Shown here: positions 1-9,860 of the stretch, piece by piece
Position numbering within the stretch: the stretch's first letter is position 1
Layout: every line of letters begins with the position of its first letter
Assembly: GCF_000699445.3 (NCBI RefSeq)
Contig: NC_067196.1
Location: 91,359,364-91,423,363 of the forward strand
Reading direction: 5' to 3'
DNA: 64,000 nt
Source of the DNA: Schistosoma haematobium
Lineage: Eukaryota > Platyhelminthes > Trematoda > Strigeidida > Schistosomatidae
Program-made: the position numbers and the translations under genes
Notes under the pieces: model-generated
Seen by the model: only the letters and a program-made list of their open reading frames with translations
The model's database searches: none
Told to the model about the DNA's origin: nothing

Positions 1-1831
1 CAGCTTGTTGATCTCGAAGTTTGGCGTCTACTGCATCCTTCATCCGGTTAAGCAACACTCTGTTGAAGACTTTCCTTGGTATTGACAGTAGTGTTATACC
101 TCTGTAGTTTTCACATTTGCTCAGATCTCCTTTCTTTGGAATCTTGACGAGGTGTCCTTCTTTCCAGTCCATCGGCACTTGTTCCTCCTCCCAAATCTTT
201 TTGAATAGAAGGTGAAGCATGTTTGTAGTTACTTCGATGTCTGATTTCAGTGCTTCAGCTGGTATGTTGTCGGGTCCTGCTGATTTCCCGTTCTTGATTT
301 GTCTGACGGCCATTCTAATTTCTTCCTTCGTTGGTGGGTTGACATCTATAGGAAGATCTGTGTGTGCTGCTTCGATGTCCGGTGGATTCATTGGAGCCGG
401 CCTACTCAGGAGTTCCTCGAAGTATTCTACCCATCTGTTTCGCTGTTGTTGAATTTCGGTGATTGGCTTGCCTTCTTTGTCTTTGACCGGCCTCTCTGGT
501 TTACTGTATTTTCCTGATAGTTTCTTCGTTGTATCGTGAAGCTGTTTCATATTTCCTTCTCTAGCAGCTTTTTCTGCCGTCGTTGCTAGTTCTTCCACGT
601 ATTTCTTCTTGTCGGCTCTAATGCTCCTCTTCACTTGTTTGTTTGCTTCTATGTATTCAGCTTGTGCTTGGACTTTCTCTGTTCGTGTTCGGCTGTTGTT
701 AATTGCTGCCTTCTTGTTCTTCCTTTCTTTGATCTTGTCCAGTGTTTCTGTAGAGATCCATTCCTTATGCTGGTGTTTCTTTAGGCCCAGAACCTCTTGA
801 CACGTTGAAGTTAATGCTTCCTTGATGCCTTTCCAGTTGTCCTCCATAGTAGTTTCTTCTTCATTCAGTAGATCTTGTAAGGCTTGAAACCTGTTGTTGA
901 GAGCTATCTTAAATTCATTGAGTTTGTCAGTATCTCGAAGGAAGGCTGTATCGAACGTTTGTAGTGCTGTTTGTCCACTTGTCCAGTTCTTTTTCAGCTT
1001 CAGTTTTAAATTGGCTACAACCAGGTGGTGATCTGAAGCTACGTCAGCACCTCTCCTGGTTCTCACATCTTCCATTGTCCTTCGGAATTTTTTGTTGATG
1101 CAAATATGATCTATTTGGTTCTCTGTAGTGTAGTCCGGTGAGATCCATGTAGCCTTGTGTATACGTTTGTGTGGAAATATTGTGCCTCCTATGACTAATT
1201 TGTTGAATGCACATGGATTTGCAAATCTTTCTCCATTTTCGTTCCTCTCTCCCAGTCCATGTCGTCCCATAATATCTTCATATCCAGTGTTGTCTATTCC
1301 GACCTTGGCATTTAGATCTCCCATCAGAATAGTTAGGTCGTTTCTTCGGCATTTCTCAATGATTGACTGCAGCCGCTCGTAGAACTGATCTTTAATGTCG
1401 TCGTTGCTATCATTGGTGGGTGCATAACATTGGATAATATTCATTAAGATCCCCTCCTTCTTTGTTTTGAATGATGCTTTGAAGATTCTGGATCCGTGAG
1501 ACTCCCATCCTACAAGTGCATTTCGTGCTACTTTGGACAGTATAAGGGCGACTCCCTGAGTGTGTGGAGCATTTTCCTCTTCGTGACCGGAGTATAGCAG
1601 CATCTCTCCCGTAGCTAGCCTTTTCTGTCCAGCTTGGGTCCAGTGGGTTTCGCTGATTCCCAGTACTGCTAAGTTGTATCTCCTCATTTCCATTGCTATT
1701 TGACTGGCCTTCCCGGTTTCCCACATTGTTCGAACGTTCCATGTACCTATAAAAATTTTTGCTCTAGTTGTTAGAAGGGGCATCGGCCTCGTGGCTTCCG
1801 AAGGAACTCGGCTTTCACCATGAAGCGTCAT
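1..1831 (-). CDS. RTE-type LINE ORF: endonuclease and start of reverse transcriptase, runs off window
   Basis: This is the 5' part of an endonuclease/reverse-transcriptase ORF of an RTE-clade non-LTR retrotransposon. The start codon is at 1829-1831 and the frame stays open to base 1. Reading leftward it holds an APE-like endonuclease (GTWNVRTM, then GDLNAKVG, then SDHHLVVA), a basic linker, and the start of the RT domain (AAGPDNIPAE, NYRGITLLS). The YxDD box lies outside the window. Compared with the full-length copy at 33785-37001, this copy keeps a six-T run near 1088-1093 and a CGA codon near position 15, the two places where the other copy is broken. It is a mobile-element gene, not a host gene. 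Confidence 0.85.
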   Translation of the reverse strand, partial: MTLHGESRVPSEATRPMPLLTTRAKIFIGTWNVRTMWETGKASQIAMEMRRYNLAVLGISETHWTQAGQKRLATGEMLLYSGHEEENAPHTQGVALILSKVARNALVGWESHGSRIFKASFKTKKEGILMNIIQCYAPTNDSNDDIKDQFYERLQSIIEKCRRNDLTILMGDLNAKVGIDNTGYEDIMGRHGLGERNENGERFANPCAFNKLVIGGTIFPHKRIHKATWISPDYTTENQIDHICINKKFRRTMEDVRTRRGADVASDHHLVVANLKLKLKKNWTSGQTALQTFDTAFLRDTDKLNEFKIALNNRFQALQDLLNEEETTMEDNWKGIKEALTSTCQEVLGLKKHQHKEWISTETLDKIKERKNKKAAINNSRTRTEKVQAQAEYIEANKQVKRSIRADKKKYVEELATTAEKAAREGNMKQLHDTTKKLSGKYSKPERPVKDKEGKPITEIQQQRNRWVEYFEELLSRPAPMNPPDIEAAHTDLPIDVNPPTKEEIRMAVRQIKNGKSAGPDNIPAEALKSDIEVTTNMLHLLFKKIWEEEQVPMDWKEGHLVKIPKKGDLSKCENYRGITLLSIPRKVFNRVLLNRMKDAVDAKLRDQQA

Positions 1832-2016
1832 AATTCTTCTAACTGAAGACCTTCTAACTCCCAGGGCAGAGTTTAAATGGTTTGGATTATTTTTTCTGGT
1901 AAGCGTTTTTTAGCGAGTTAGTTTTCTACGGGATGGGGACGCTAACCCCATGCCCAACCCTCCTCCTTTATCCGGGCTTGGGACCGGCAGTAACCCTGTC
2001 AGAGCTACAGGCGGAG
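1..2016 (-). mobile_element. RTE LINE copy R1, 5' half with intact 5' terminus
   Basis: Element in minus orientation. Its 5' end at about 2016 carries the same terminal motif (plus strand: ACAGGCGGAGTT) as the copies ending at 36,999 and 6,325. Its 5' UTR is about 185 bp and includes the conserved GCGAGTTAGTTTTCTACGGG block. The 3' half lies left of the window, so its TSD cannot be seen. Confidence 0.85.
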
Positions 2017-2243
2017 TTGGTATATGAACCTAGTATGTTTGAAATGTAATGATTCTTATTGCATAGGCTGCTATTGATGTTCTGCACTGAATAGGCAGGG
2101 CTAGGAAGGAAGCAGGACCGATAAGGACTGTGGACTGCTCGTACGTGTTTATGCGTCATTGATCCAGTCGATAAATCACTGTTCTCTAATTGGCGTTATC
2201 ATCATGTTATACATCAACAGGGCACACAGGGCATAAGTTATAA
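2017..2243 (-). repeat. LTR-like repeat fragment (family B)
   Basis: Reverse-complement match to the family B LTR best seen at 8088-8597. The terminal TGTTATAACTTAT is at the right end, followed by the tract with ACGTACGAGCAGTC and CAAACATACT. It is truncated on the left where the RTE copy begins. Confidence 0.6.
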
Positions 2244-2339
2244 CAAATTAATAAGAATGAGCATAATTTTATTGAAGAAAATTTTCTTATTAATGATTTC
2301 ATTTCATGAGACTAAACAATCATCTATTATGTTGTGTGT

Positions 2340-2475
2340 TTTAGGCCAGTTTAATATGATGTGACTTATTCACCAATCGGAATACGTCTTATACAATCTT
2401 AGTAATGTGTTAAAGCAATGATGTTCGACTGGTATGAGCAGCCTAATGTCCTTATTGATCCCTTATTGTATTGTA
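2340..2475 (-). repeat. Repeat arm, inverted copy of 3495-3610
   Basis: About 100-130 bp (containing TGTTCGACTGGTATGAGCAGCC) is repeated in opposite orientation at about 3495-3610. It looks like part of an LTR-like repeat related to family B. No coding potential is seen. Confidence 0.5.
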
Positions 2476-2579
2476 TCTTTCTATTGTTATTTGGGACTGC
2501 AATTGGTCAGTCTCATGTTGGCATATGTGCATCCCATGTGGATTGCTTCTATATAGTCTTAAGTTACAAGCTTTTTCAG

Positions 2580-2800
2580 ACTTGTCACCTAGATGTACCT
2601 GCATCTCGTAGTTGATGTTCACTCCGGGACTCGAACCCAGTACTGTTCGCTTCAAACACCATCTCGTTATCCACTTAGGTACTGAGTCCTGAGTGAACAT
2701 CAACTCTGAGATGCAGGTACATCCAGCGAACGAGTCCCAAATACGACGAAACGTGCGTTCTGGATTCCACTACTATCCACTATCCACTATCCATCTTTGC
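2580..2800 (-). repeat. tRNA-derived SINE-like repeat, family 2
   Basis: The minus strand carries a tRNA-like head with an intact B-box-like GGGTTCGAGTCC, preceded by CTAAGTGGATAAC at the A-box position. A conserved body follows (GATGCAGGTACATCC, GACGAAACG, CCACTATCCATC). The right part continues with a plus-strand body copy. Related copies lie near 12.3, 18.7, 54.3 and 59 kb. Confidence 0.6.
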
Positions 2801-3404
2801 TTAGATATTTCAGTTTTAGAAAAAAACGTTTAACGATTGGCCTAGCAAAGTCAATAAGTAGTATAGTGGCACTTCGATGGATTGAACTGACGACTGAGCT
2901 TTACCACAATTACAATGAAGCTGAAAATGTAGACAAATATATTTCAAATCAATAATTTAAAAATGTCACGTCTATAATGAAATAAATAAAGATTTTTTTT
3001 ACAATTCCGGTTAATACTTGTTAAGGGGGTAACAAAAACGCTTCTACCATTCATTTACTATTCTTCTGTTTAAACTACAATAATAATAATCTTGACTATA
3101 TTACACAACAGCAATTTCTTTTTTATTGACTTCCATTATGGGTAACTTCTGTCAACTATAAATGGACTAATGCTATGCATATATTCTCATGGTATAACTA
3201 TTCAGTAATTAGATTATACATATTCATATTCATCTTATTATAAGCTTCATCTCGACCTATAGACTATTATGATATGATTGACTGTTCTTAAATTATACTC
3301 AGTTTATTGATTACAGTCTCATCACAATCACTCCCATGGCCACTTTTTGACTTGATCTTGTATAAAAGTTATTTGTTATTTGATGATGAGATGCGGTGTA
3401 TTCG

Positions 3405-4027
3405 TCTGGTATATAAACCGAGTATGTTTTGAAATAAATGAGTCACATAATGGAAGCTGTTATTGACGTTCTGGATTTAACTGAACGGGGTCTAGGCAAA
3501 CAATAAGGGATCAATAAAGATATTAGGCTGCTCATACCAGTCGAACATCACTGGTTTAACACAGTATTAAGATTGTATAAGTCATATCCTGACTGGCGAA
3601 TAAATCTGCTAGGTTTGAAGCGGTTACGAGTTCACTTAGACTGCAAAAAGGAACAAAGACTCGTGACCAAAGACCAATAAACTAGCTATTCTATTGCGCC
3701 CTAGTCCAGCTAACCAGAGAGAGAAGTCGAAATCCAAACGGGGAACTATATTCCACAAAAAGCCAGAAGCATGAGCGAGCGATAAAAACAGACACAAATC
3801 AAAACGTATATATACAGCACAAAACCATCCTTGGGAAGCGTTACAAAACTGAATACTAAAAGACACAAAGGACTAATAGCATTTAAGATTCTCACAAATG
3901 GGAAATATGCCATGAAGGTGAAAATGAGCGCTTTTAGCGCGAAAACAAAGAAATTCAATTTTTCAAAATAAAATTACAATATTGGGTCCTTTTCCAAATA
4001 GGTTCTGGGGATCTAACGTCCCCAACA
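3405..4027 (+). repeat. LTR-like repeat fragments, end motif CTAACGTCCCCAACA
   Basis: The left part (3405-3610) matches the repeat near 2340 in inverse orientation. The right part ends in GGGGATCTAACGTCCCCAACA, the terminus also seen at 57,954. The CA end and recurrence suggest LTR remnants. No ORF of interest. Confidence 0.4.
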
Positions 4028-4113
4028 AAGTCACATGATAACTAAATGGCCTTCAAATCATAACAGCCATAGCGGCTATGAAATCTTCAATATTGGACTA
4101 TTCATCTTAAACT

Positions 4114-4615
4114 TACTTACTTACTTACGCCTGTTACTCCTCGTGAAGGAGCATAGGGCGCTCACCAGCATTCTCCATCCAACCCTGTCCTAGGCGCAAT
4201 CCATTCCAGCTCCTTCCAGTTGTTATCCATTCTTTTCATGTCTGCTTCTATTTACCGACGTAATGTGTTCTTTTAACTTCCTCTTTTCCACTTCCCTTCA
4301 TGATTCCAAGTTAGCACTTGCCTCGTGATGCAGCTTGATGATTTGCGTGATATATATCCTATCCGCCACATCCAACGACTTTTCCTAATTTCCTCCTAAG
4401 ATGGAAGCTGGTTTGTTGTCTTCCACAGAAGGCTATTGCTGACGGTATCCAGCCAATGGATGTTGAGTATTTTGCGTAGACAACTATTTATAAATACTTG
4501 TATCTTCTTGATGATGGTTATAGTAGTTCTCCAAGTTTCAGCTCAATATAGTAGAACTGCCTTGACGTTCATATTAAAGATTCTCACTTTGTTATTGGTT
4601 GAAAGTTGTTTGGAG
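4114..4615 (-). mobile_element. RTE LINE 3' fragment R2, 5'-truncated, with TSD
   Basis: On the plus strand it starts with the (CTTA)n tail and continues through the RTE C-terminal region, degraded. It is flanked by a 15-bp direct repeat TATTCATCTTAAACT at 4099-4113 and 4616-4630, the signature of target-primed reverse transcription with 5' truncation. Confidence 0.85.
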
Positions 4616-5295
4616 TATTCATCTTAAACTATTTCACATTATTAGAATCGTTCAATGAATAAATTTCTTATTGTTTATTCATTTCTTTATTTGACAACTT
4701 TTTTTTATTATAGAATTTCTATACTACTCAAAAAAAAATCATTTCAGACAATTTTCACCTTGTATATTATTGATTCCATATGATTTTTATTTAATGAGAT
4801 TTACAAATAGTTTCTAGGTTGGTTAGTTGCTTGGTCGGTTGGTTTTGGGGTGGGTGGTTGATTGTAATCTTTTTATTCTTTCTTAAATGATTTCAAAGAA
4901 AATATTCAAAAGATTGCGGAATAATGTAGTTTTTTTGTAATATACATAGTATAATATAAATGTATGTTAAAGCGGAAACGGTTAGACAAAAGTACATATA
5001 TATATAACTTGTCATAATTCTCAACAGAACATTGTGTATTAATACAACTTGTACAACTGGTTGTCATTTGTTTTCCGTCTTATTTTCTTCTTTTTTTGTA
5101 ACTATGACTTTGCTTTTTGTTGTTCTTGTTGTTGTTGAGGATGCTGTGTGAATGTTAAATTTCATTATTGTGAGTTGACCTACTCAATGTGCATTTACGA
5201 ATTCATCTGCTCCTGTAGAGATAGTTATATTAGCCGTACTACCAGGCAACTTAACCAACGAATGAGTGAACATCTACCAGTATGGTTTATGAGTT

Positions 5296-6325
5296 GCTTA
5301 CTTACTTATGCCTGTTACTCCAAGTGAAGGAGTATAGGTCGTCGACCATCATTCTCCATCCAAAACTGTACCCAGTAATCCTTTCCAGTTACTTCTAGCT
5401 GTTTTTCATCCTTTTCATATCTGCTTCTATTTATCGACAACATGTGTTCTTTGAACTTCCTATTTTCCACTTACCTTCAGGATTACAAGTTAGCACATGC
5501 CTCATGATGCAGTTTGGTGATTTTCGTAATGCATGTTCTATCTACCACATCCAACGTCTTTTCCTAACTTTCTCTTTAGGTGGAAGCTGGTTTGTTCTCT
5601 TCCACAGAAGGCTGTTGCTGATGGTAGATGAATTTTCGATAATGTTCTCCTATCTACACTTTTGAACGCATTTTCACGAATGATAAAGCTGATTGTTCGA
5701 CGATGATCCGTAGTGTCACAATTTGGTCTGCGCACGACCGGTCCTTACGGAAACCAGCTTGTTGATCTCGAAGTTGGGCGTCTGCTCTATCCTTCATCCG
5801 GTTCAGCAACATTCTGTTGAGGACTTTCCCTGGTTCTGACAGTAGTTTGATGCCTCTGTAGTTTTCATATCTTCTCAGGTCTCCTTTCTTTGAAATCTTG
5901 ATGAGGTATCCTTCCGTATCTAACCTTTGTTGTCCAGCTTTGATCAAATGGGTTTTGCTGATTCCCAGTACTTCCAATTTGTATCTCCTCAGTTCCATTG
6001 CTATTTGACTGATCTTTCCGGTTTCCCGAATTTTCCGAATGTTCCATATGCCTATAAAAATCTTTGATCTGGTTGTTAGAAGAGGCATCAGCCTCCTGAC
6101 TTCTAAAGGGACTCAGCTTTCACCATGGGGCGTCATAGTTCTTCTAAATGAAAGCCTTCTAACTCCCAGGGCAGAGTTTAAATGATTTGAGTTATTTTTT
6201 TCTGGTTAGCGTTTTTTAGCGAGTTAGTTTTCTACGGGATGGGTTCGCTGACCCCATGCTCAACCCTCCTCCTTTACCCGGGCTTGTGACCGACAGTAAC
6301 TCTGGAAGAGATACAGGCGGAGTTC
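5296..6325 (-). mobile_element. RTE LINE copy R3 with internal deletions but both ends
   Basis: On the plus strand this begins with the CTTA-type 3' end and runs to the 5' terminal motif near 6325, yet spans only about 1.03 kb against 3.2 kb for the full element. Large internal parts are missing, with junctions near 5627 and 5925. The 5' UTR block GCGAGTTAGTTTTCTACGGG is intact. I could not find a convincing TSD. Confidence 0.8.
5654..6088 (-). pseudogene. In-frame endonuclease-RT fusion ORF in deleted RTE copy
   Basis: A 144-codon open frame. The first ~58 residues are the start of the RTE endonuclease (FIGIWNIRKIRETGK..., VLGISKTH). They then jump directly into the RT fingers ([27 protein letters not shown]). 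The deletion removed most of the endonuclease and linker but kept the frame. No catalytic endonuclease residues beyond the first block and no YxDD box remain, so it is not expected to work as an enzyme. Confidence 0.75.
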
Positions 6326-6424
6326 ATGATTAGAGTAAAGCCTGATTACGATCTAAATGAAAACAATATTGTTCGTTTACATGTATTATTCTAATTTATT
6401 TATTTATTTATTCCTAACATTTAG

Positions 6425-7122
6425 ATAATTCATCTAATGAACAAACCATTCTTAAACCATTAATACCAAGACGTGAAGAAATTCCATTATTACCTAGAGA
6501 CAATTTATCACAATATCAAGCATCTATGAATTGGCCAAAATCATCTATTATTAAAGAAACATCAACTGGATTCATTTCACAAACATCATTAGAAACAAAT
6601 TGTTTATTAATAAATAATGAAGAAAAAGATCGAGTCGCATTAAAACAATCTAATAAACATCAATTATTTGATAATATAATTGGTAATACAAATATAGTCA
6701 ATCGTATAGAAGATGAAAATAGTTATAATAATACTGGAGATATTAAAAAGGATATTAAAAATCAATATTTACCAATATCTGATGTTTGTCCCAATACTTT
6801 GATCGATAAAAATTATAAACTATCAAAGAATACTACTAACAATAATATCAGTAGTAAAACGAATAATGATGAAATTGCTTATTCAGAAAATATTAAATTA
6901 TCATATATAAATTATAAGACACCATGTTTTTCATTTGATGAACATAATAATATAGAAGGAGAGAATTATTTACCATCCGATAATAGTTTAAATCAATTAG
7001 AAGAATTATTAACATTACGTAATAATAATAATCAATATGAAATTACACCACCACGTTTATCATGTGTATCTGGGGATAAATTAGAAATGAAATTCATTAC
7101 GGGTTCAAATGCACCAATATAA
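6425..7122 (+). CDS. Last exon of an unrecognised Asn-rich protein
   Basis: An acceptor (ATTTAG) precedes 6425. The frame is then open for 2 nt plus 231 codons to the TAA ending at 7122, so the exon can begin at the acceptor rather than at the internal Met at 6526. The encoded stretch is polar and low-complexity, rich in Asn, Ile, Ser and Lys (for example NNTGDIKKDIKN), with no domain, membrane segment or catalytic motif I recognise. It ends in ITGSNAPI. Codon bias toward A/T matches the PDE9 exons, which supports real coding sequence. I found no upstream exon in 2017-6424, which is mostly repeats, so the rest probably lies left of the window or past a long intron. Confidence 0.6.
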
Positions 7123-7279
7123 TTTCTATTGTAGGGTATGGATATACGTTTGTATATATATATACGGATTGGTATAATTATACTACTTATTAATGAAAAG
7201 CCATAGAATTGTGTTCAGTCAAATATTTTGATTCATTTTTGTTGAATATTCAAGTGTATTTTGTAACCAAGCAACAATA

Positions 7280-7420
7280 GGTAATTCATTGTTATTATTA
7301 TTATTATTATGTAATACATCCTTGTTAGGAATGACTGGATGAAACGATTGAAGAGATTCATTTATTAGATGCTTATTTACAACAACAACAACAACATTAA
7401 CAGCAACAAAAATGACAGAA
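7280..7420. repeat. Short ATT and CAA microsatellites
   Basis: A (TTA)n run near 7290-7310 and an (ACA)n run near 7380-7398 lie just past the stop of the preceding exon. I saw no clear AATAAA signal within 400 bp. Confidence 0.5.
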
Positions 7421-7599
7421 AGGAAACCCATTTGAACAGTGATTTAACTTATTCTATCGTCTATAAAACTATGATGTAATTATATCAAGTAATGTTTTGT
7501 AATGTATTCAATGAGTAATGGAAAAACAAAACAATGTATATTTTAATCAATACTTTATATCACATTATTATTCATTAAAGTTGAAAAAATGAGCATAAA

Positions 7600-7977
7600 A
7601 GAGGTTTTGTGGATATTTTAGTAATTTATTTAATAGTTAAGATCTTGATTCAATTGAAGTTAGATCACTATGGAGAACCTGAAAGTACTAGATGACCGTT
7701 TTGTCTCAGTGTTAGACTCCTTAGTGTTGTGCATACGCAAACCCACTTCGTGAAATTCTAACAGAGGATCTATCAGTGTTGTGCGTGAACGCTTCAACTC
7801 TAACCAGCCGGCATCCATGGGTGTTAATGTCTAACTTCAACCAATCCACAATTGTCATCAGTGAGTTACTATCTGACAACAGACGAGGTCGAACTCCACT
7901 AGTGACTGCTTCTCACTAGAACTTTAGGAAATACCTCTTAAATCCAGTCACTAGTAGGCATATGTTGATTAATGTCA
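7600..7977 (-). repeat. tRNA-derived SINE-like repeat, family 1
   Basis: Antisense copy of the commonest repeat in the window. On the plus strand it shows TCAATTGAAG..AGA..ACTATGG, then a degraded tRNA-like head near 7770-7800, then the long tail ending ATATGTTGATTA. The internal B-box is degraded here. Confidence 0.6.
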
Positions 7978-8087
7978 AAACGTGAATGGTTAGTTCAGTC
8001 GCTTCAGTTTTTCACATAAAATATGAAGTACTCAAATGAAACAGTTTTGTTTTCATCTTTTGCTAAAATGTAATTCAAAAAGAGTAT

Positions 8088-8597
8088 TGTTATAACTTAT
8101 GAACCTGTGTGCTCTGTTTATTGTATAACACAACGATACCCTCAATCAGAGAGCAGCGAATTATTGATCAAACTAGTGACGCATAAAACACGTGCCAGCA
8201 GCTTAGAGTCCTGATTGGTCCTGTTTTCGGCCTAATCCAGCCAGTTGAGTCCAGAACGTCAGTCTCAGTCTCTGCAATATGAATCATTTATTTCAAATAT
8301 ACTGGGTTTATATACAAATCAAACAGACCACAACGTACCAATAAAATATGAAACAACATTTGTACAAAATTTGACCAAATGTGACTGTGAATATGGGAGG
8401 TAATAACTAGTAGACAGGGCATAATGCAAGAATGGTAAAATGTATAATAATGGTTCATGGGTCAAAATAAAGCTTATATTAAGCGAAATATGAATAGTTT
8501 AATAACATAACAATTATACGATAAAATTATACCCATAGAGTTGGTCCATAAATGGATCCCAAAAATTACCATTCATTATGCTTATCGAGATATAACA
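8088..8597 (+). mobile_element. Solo LTR-like element (family B)
   Basis: About 510 bp bounded by TGTTATAACTTAT and GAGATATAACA, i.e. TG..CA ends with inverted TGTTAT/ATAACA termini. Flanks are AGTAT and AGTGT, consistent with a 5-bp TSD carrying one mutation. A second near-full copy is at 26587-27103, with truncated copies elsewhere. No internal coding region is seen, so it reads as a solo LTR of an unidentified LTR retrotransposon. Confidence 0.65.
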
Positions 8598-8679
8598 AGT
8601 GTTTCTTCAGAAAGTGGGGTTTCACTATTCTAAATGAAACCAAACTTATTCGTTTGCTTAAATATCAATATTTGAAAAA

Positions 8680-9502
8680 GCACTGGGAAGATTTGAATTT
8701 CACAGATGACTTAGCCCTACTATCCCATACACACGAACAAATGTAGCTGGAGACAATAAGTGTAACAGCAGCTTCTGGATCAGTAGACCTCAGTATATAC
8801 AAACGAAAAAGCAATATCTTCAAATACAACACGGAGAACATCAATCAAGCCAAACACACTTGATGGGGAAACTCCGAAATAAGTGGAAACGTCCACGTAT
8901 ATGAAATGGTCAGCATAATCGATGAAAAAAGAGGATCAGATGTAGACGTAAAGGCGAGGATTGGTAAAACAAGGGCTGTATTCTTACAATTGAAGAACGT
9001 ATGGGACTCAAATCAACTGTGAACCAATATCAAAGTCAGAATTTTCAAAACGAAACCCAAGACAGTCCTACTATACAGAGCTGAAACGTGGAGAACTAAT
9101 ACAACAATCATCAAGAAGGTACAGGTATTTATAAATAGCTTTCTAAGCAAAATACTCAACATCCATTGGCTGGATATCATCAGCAACAACCAACTCCGTG
9201 AGAGAACAAACCAGCTTCCATCTTAAGAGGAAATTAGGAAAAGTTGTTGGAAGTGTTGGATAGGATATACATTATGCAAATCATCAAACTGCATCATGAG
9301 GCATGTGCTAACTTGTAATCCTGAAGGTAAGTGGAAAAGACGAATTTCAAGGAACACATTACGTCGGTAAATAGAAGCAGATATGAAAAGGATGAATAAC
9401 AACTAGGAAGAGCTGAAAAAGATTGTCCAGGACAGGGTTGGATGAAGAATGGTGGTGGTCGGCCTACGTTCCTTCACGTGGAATAATAGGCGTAAGTATT
9501 AC
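8680..9502 (+). mobile_element. RTE LINE 3' fragment R4
   Basis: Degraded C-terminal part of the RTE ORF on the plus strand, starting at FADDLALL near 8697 and running through the Lys/Arg-rich end to GGCGTAAG near 9496. Several stops and frameshifts. The 3' tail lacks the usual TAAG repeats and passes straight into a flank shared with R9 (see findings). Confidence 0.8.
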
Positions 9503-9672
9503 AGGAGTTAATGTTTGAGTGACGAACTCTTGGAGTTCTGGTGAGAAGCCATTATCTGTGGAGTCCAATCATATAGGGGATGTGTGATAGTTCTCCGATA
9601 CATGTGGTAGGAGATGATTGCGTATTATCTCAAACTAATTGAAGTTAAAGATGCAAAGAACTATATACCAGC
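9503..9672 (+). repeat. Flank shared in inverse with 23975-24145
   Basis: About 170 bp right after R4, including GGAGATGATTGCGTATTATC, is nearly identical to the reverse complement of the sequence next to R9. Part of it (GAGTTCTGGTGAGAAGCC) also occurs in family 1 repeats near 14450. Confidence 0.7.
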
Positions 9673-9674
9673 TT

Positions 9675-9860
9675 AGTGGTCTATAGGTCCAGCGCTCATT
9701 GCAGAACCTGAAGGTTTTTGTATTCGATTCCTGGCTGTGGGATTTTAAATGGTCACTGATGAGTCCTATTCTAAGGAATCAGTCATCCAGTGCTTCCTGG
9801 TTCTTAATGCGGTCTAACTAAAAACAGATCGTGATTACAACTGTGAAATTAATTGTTTGT
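9675..9860 (+). repeat. Degraded SINE-like repeat, family 1
   Basis: Carries GTGGTCTATAGGTCC, a diverged B-box-like TATTCGATTCC, and the body block ATCCAGTGCTTCC. The order matches the family 1 copies. Confidence 0.5.

Noticed and set aside
219..1382. Several plus-strand frames of 60-77 codons
   Set aside because: They are antisense to the RTE ORF; identical shadows occur in the R10 copy at 35100-36364.
1410..1742. 110-codon minus frame, also at 36392-36724
   Set aside because: A +1 shadow of the endonuclease frame; it has no recognisable motif, whereas the main frame carries GTWNVRTM and SETHW.
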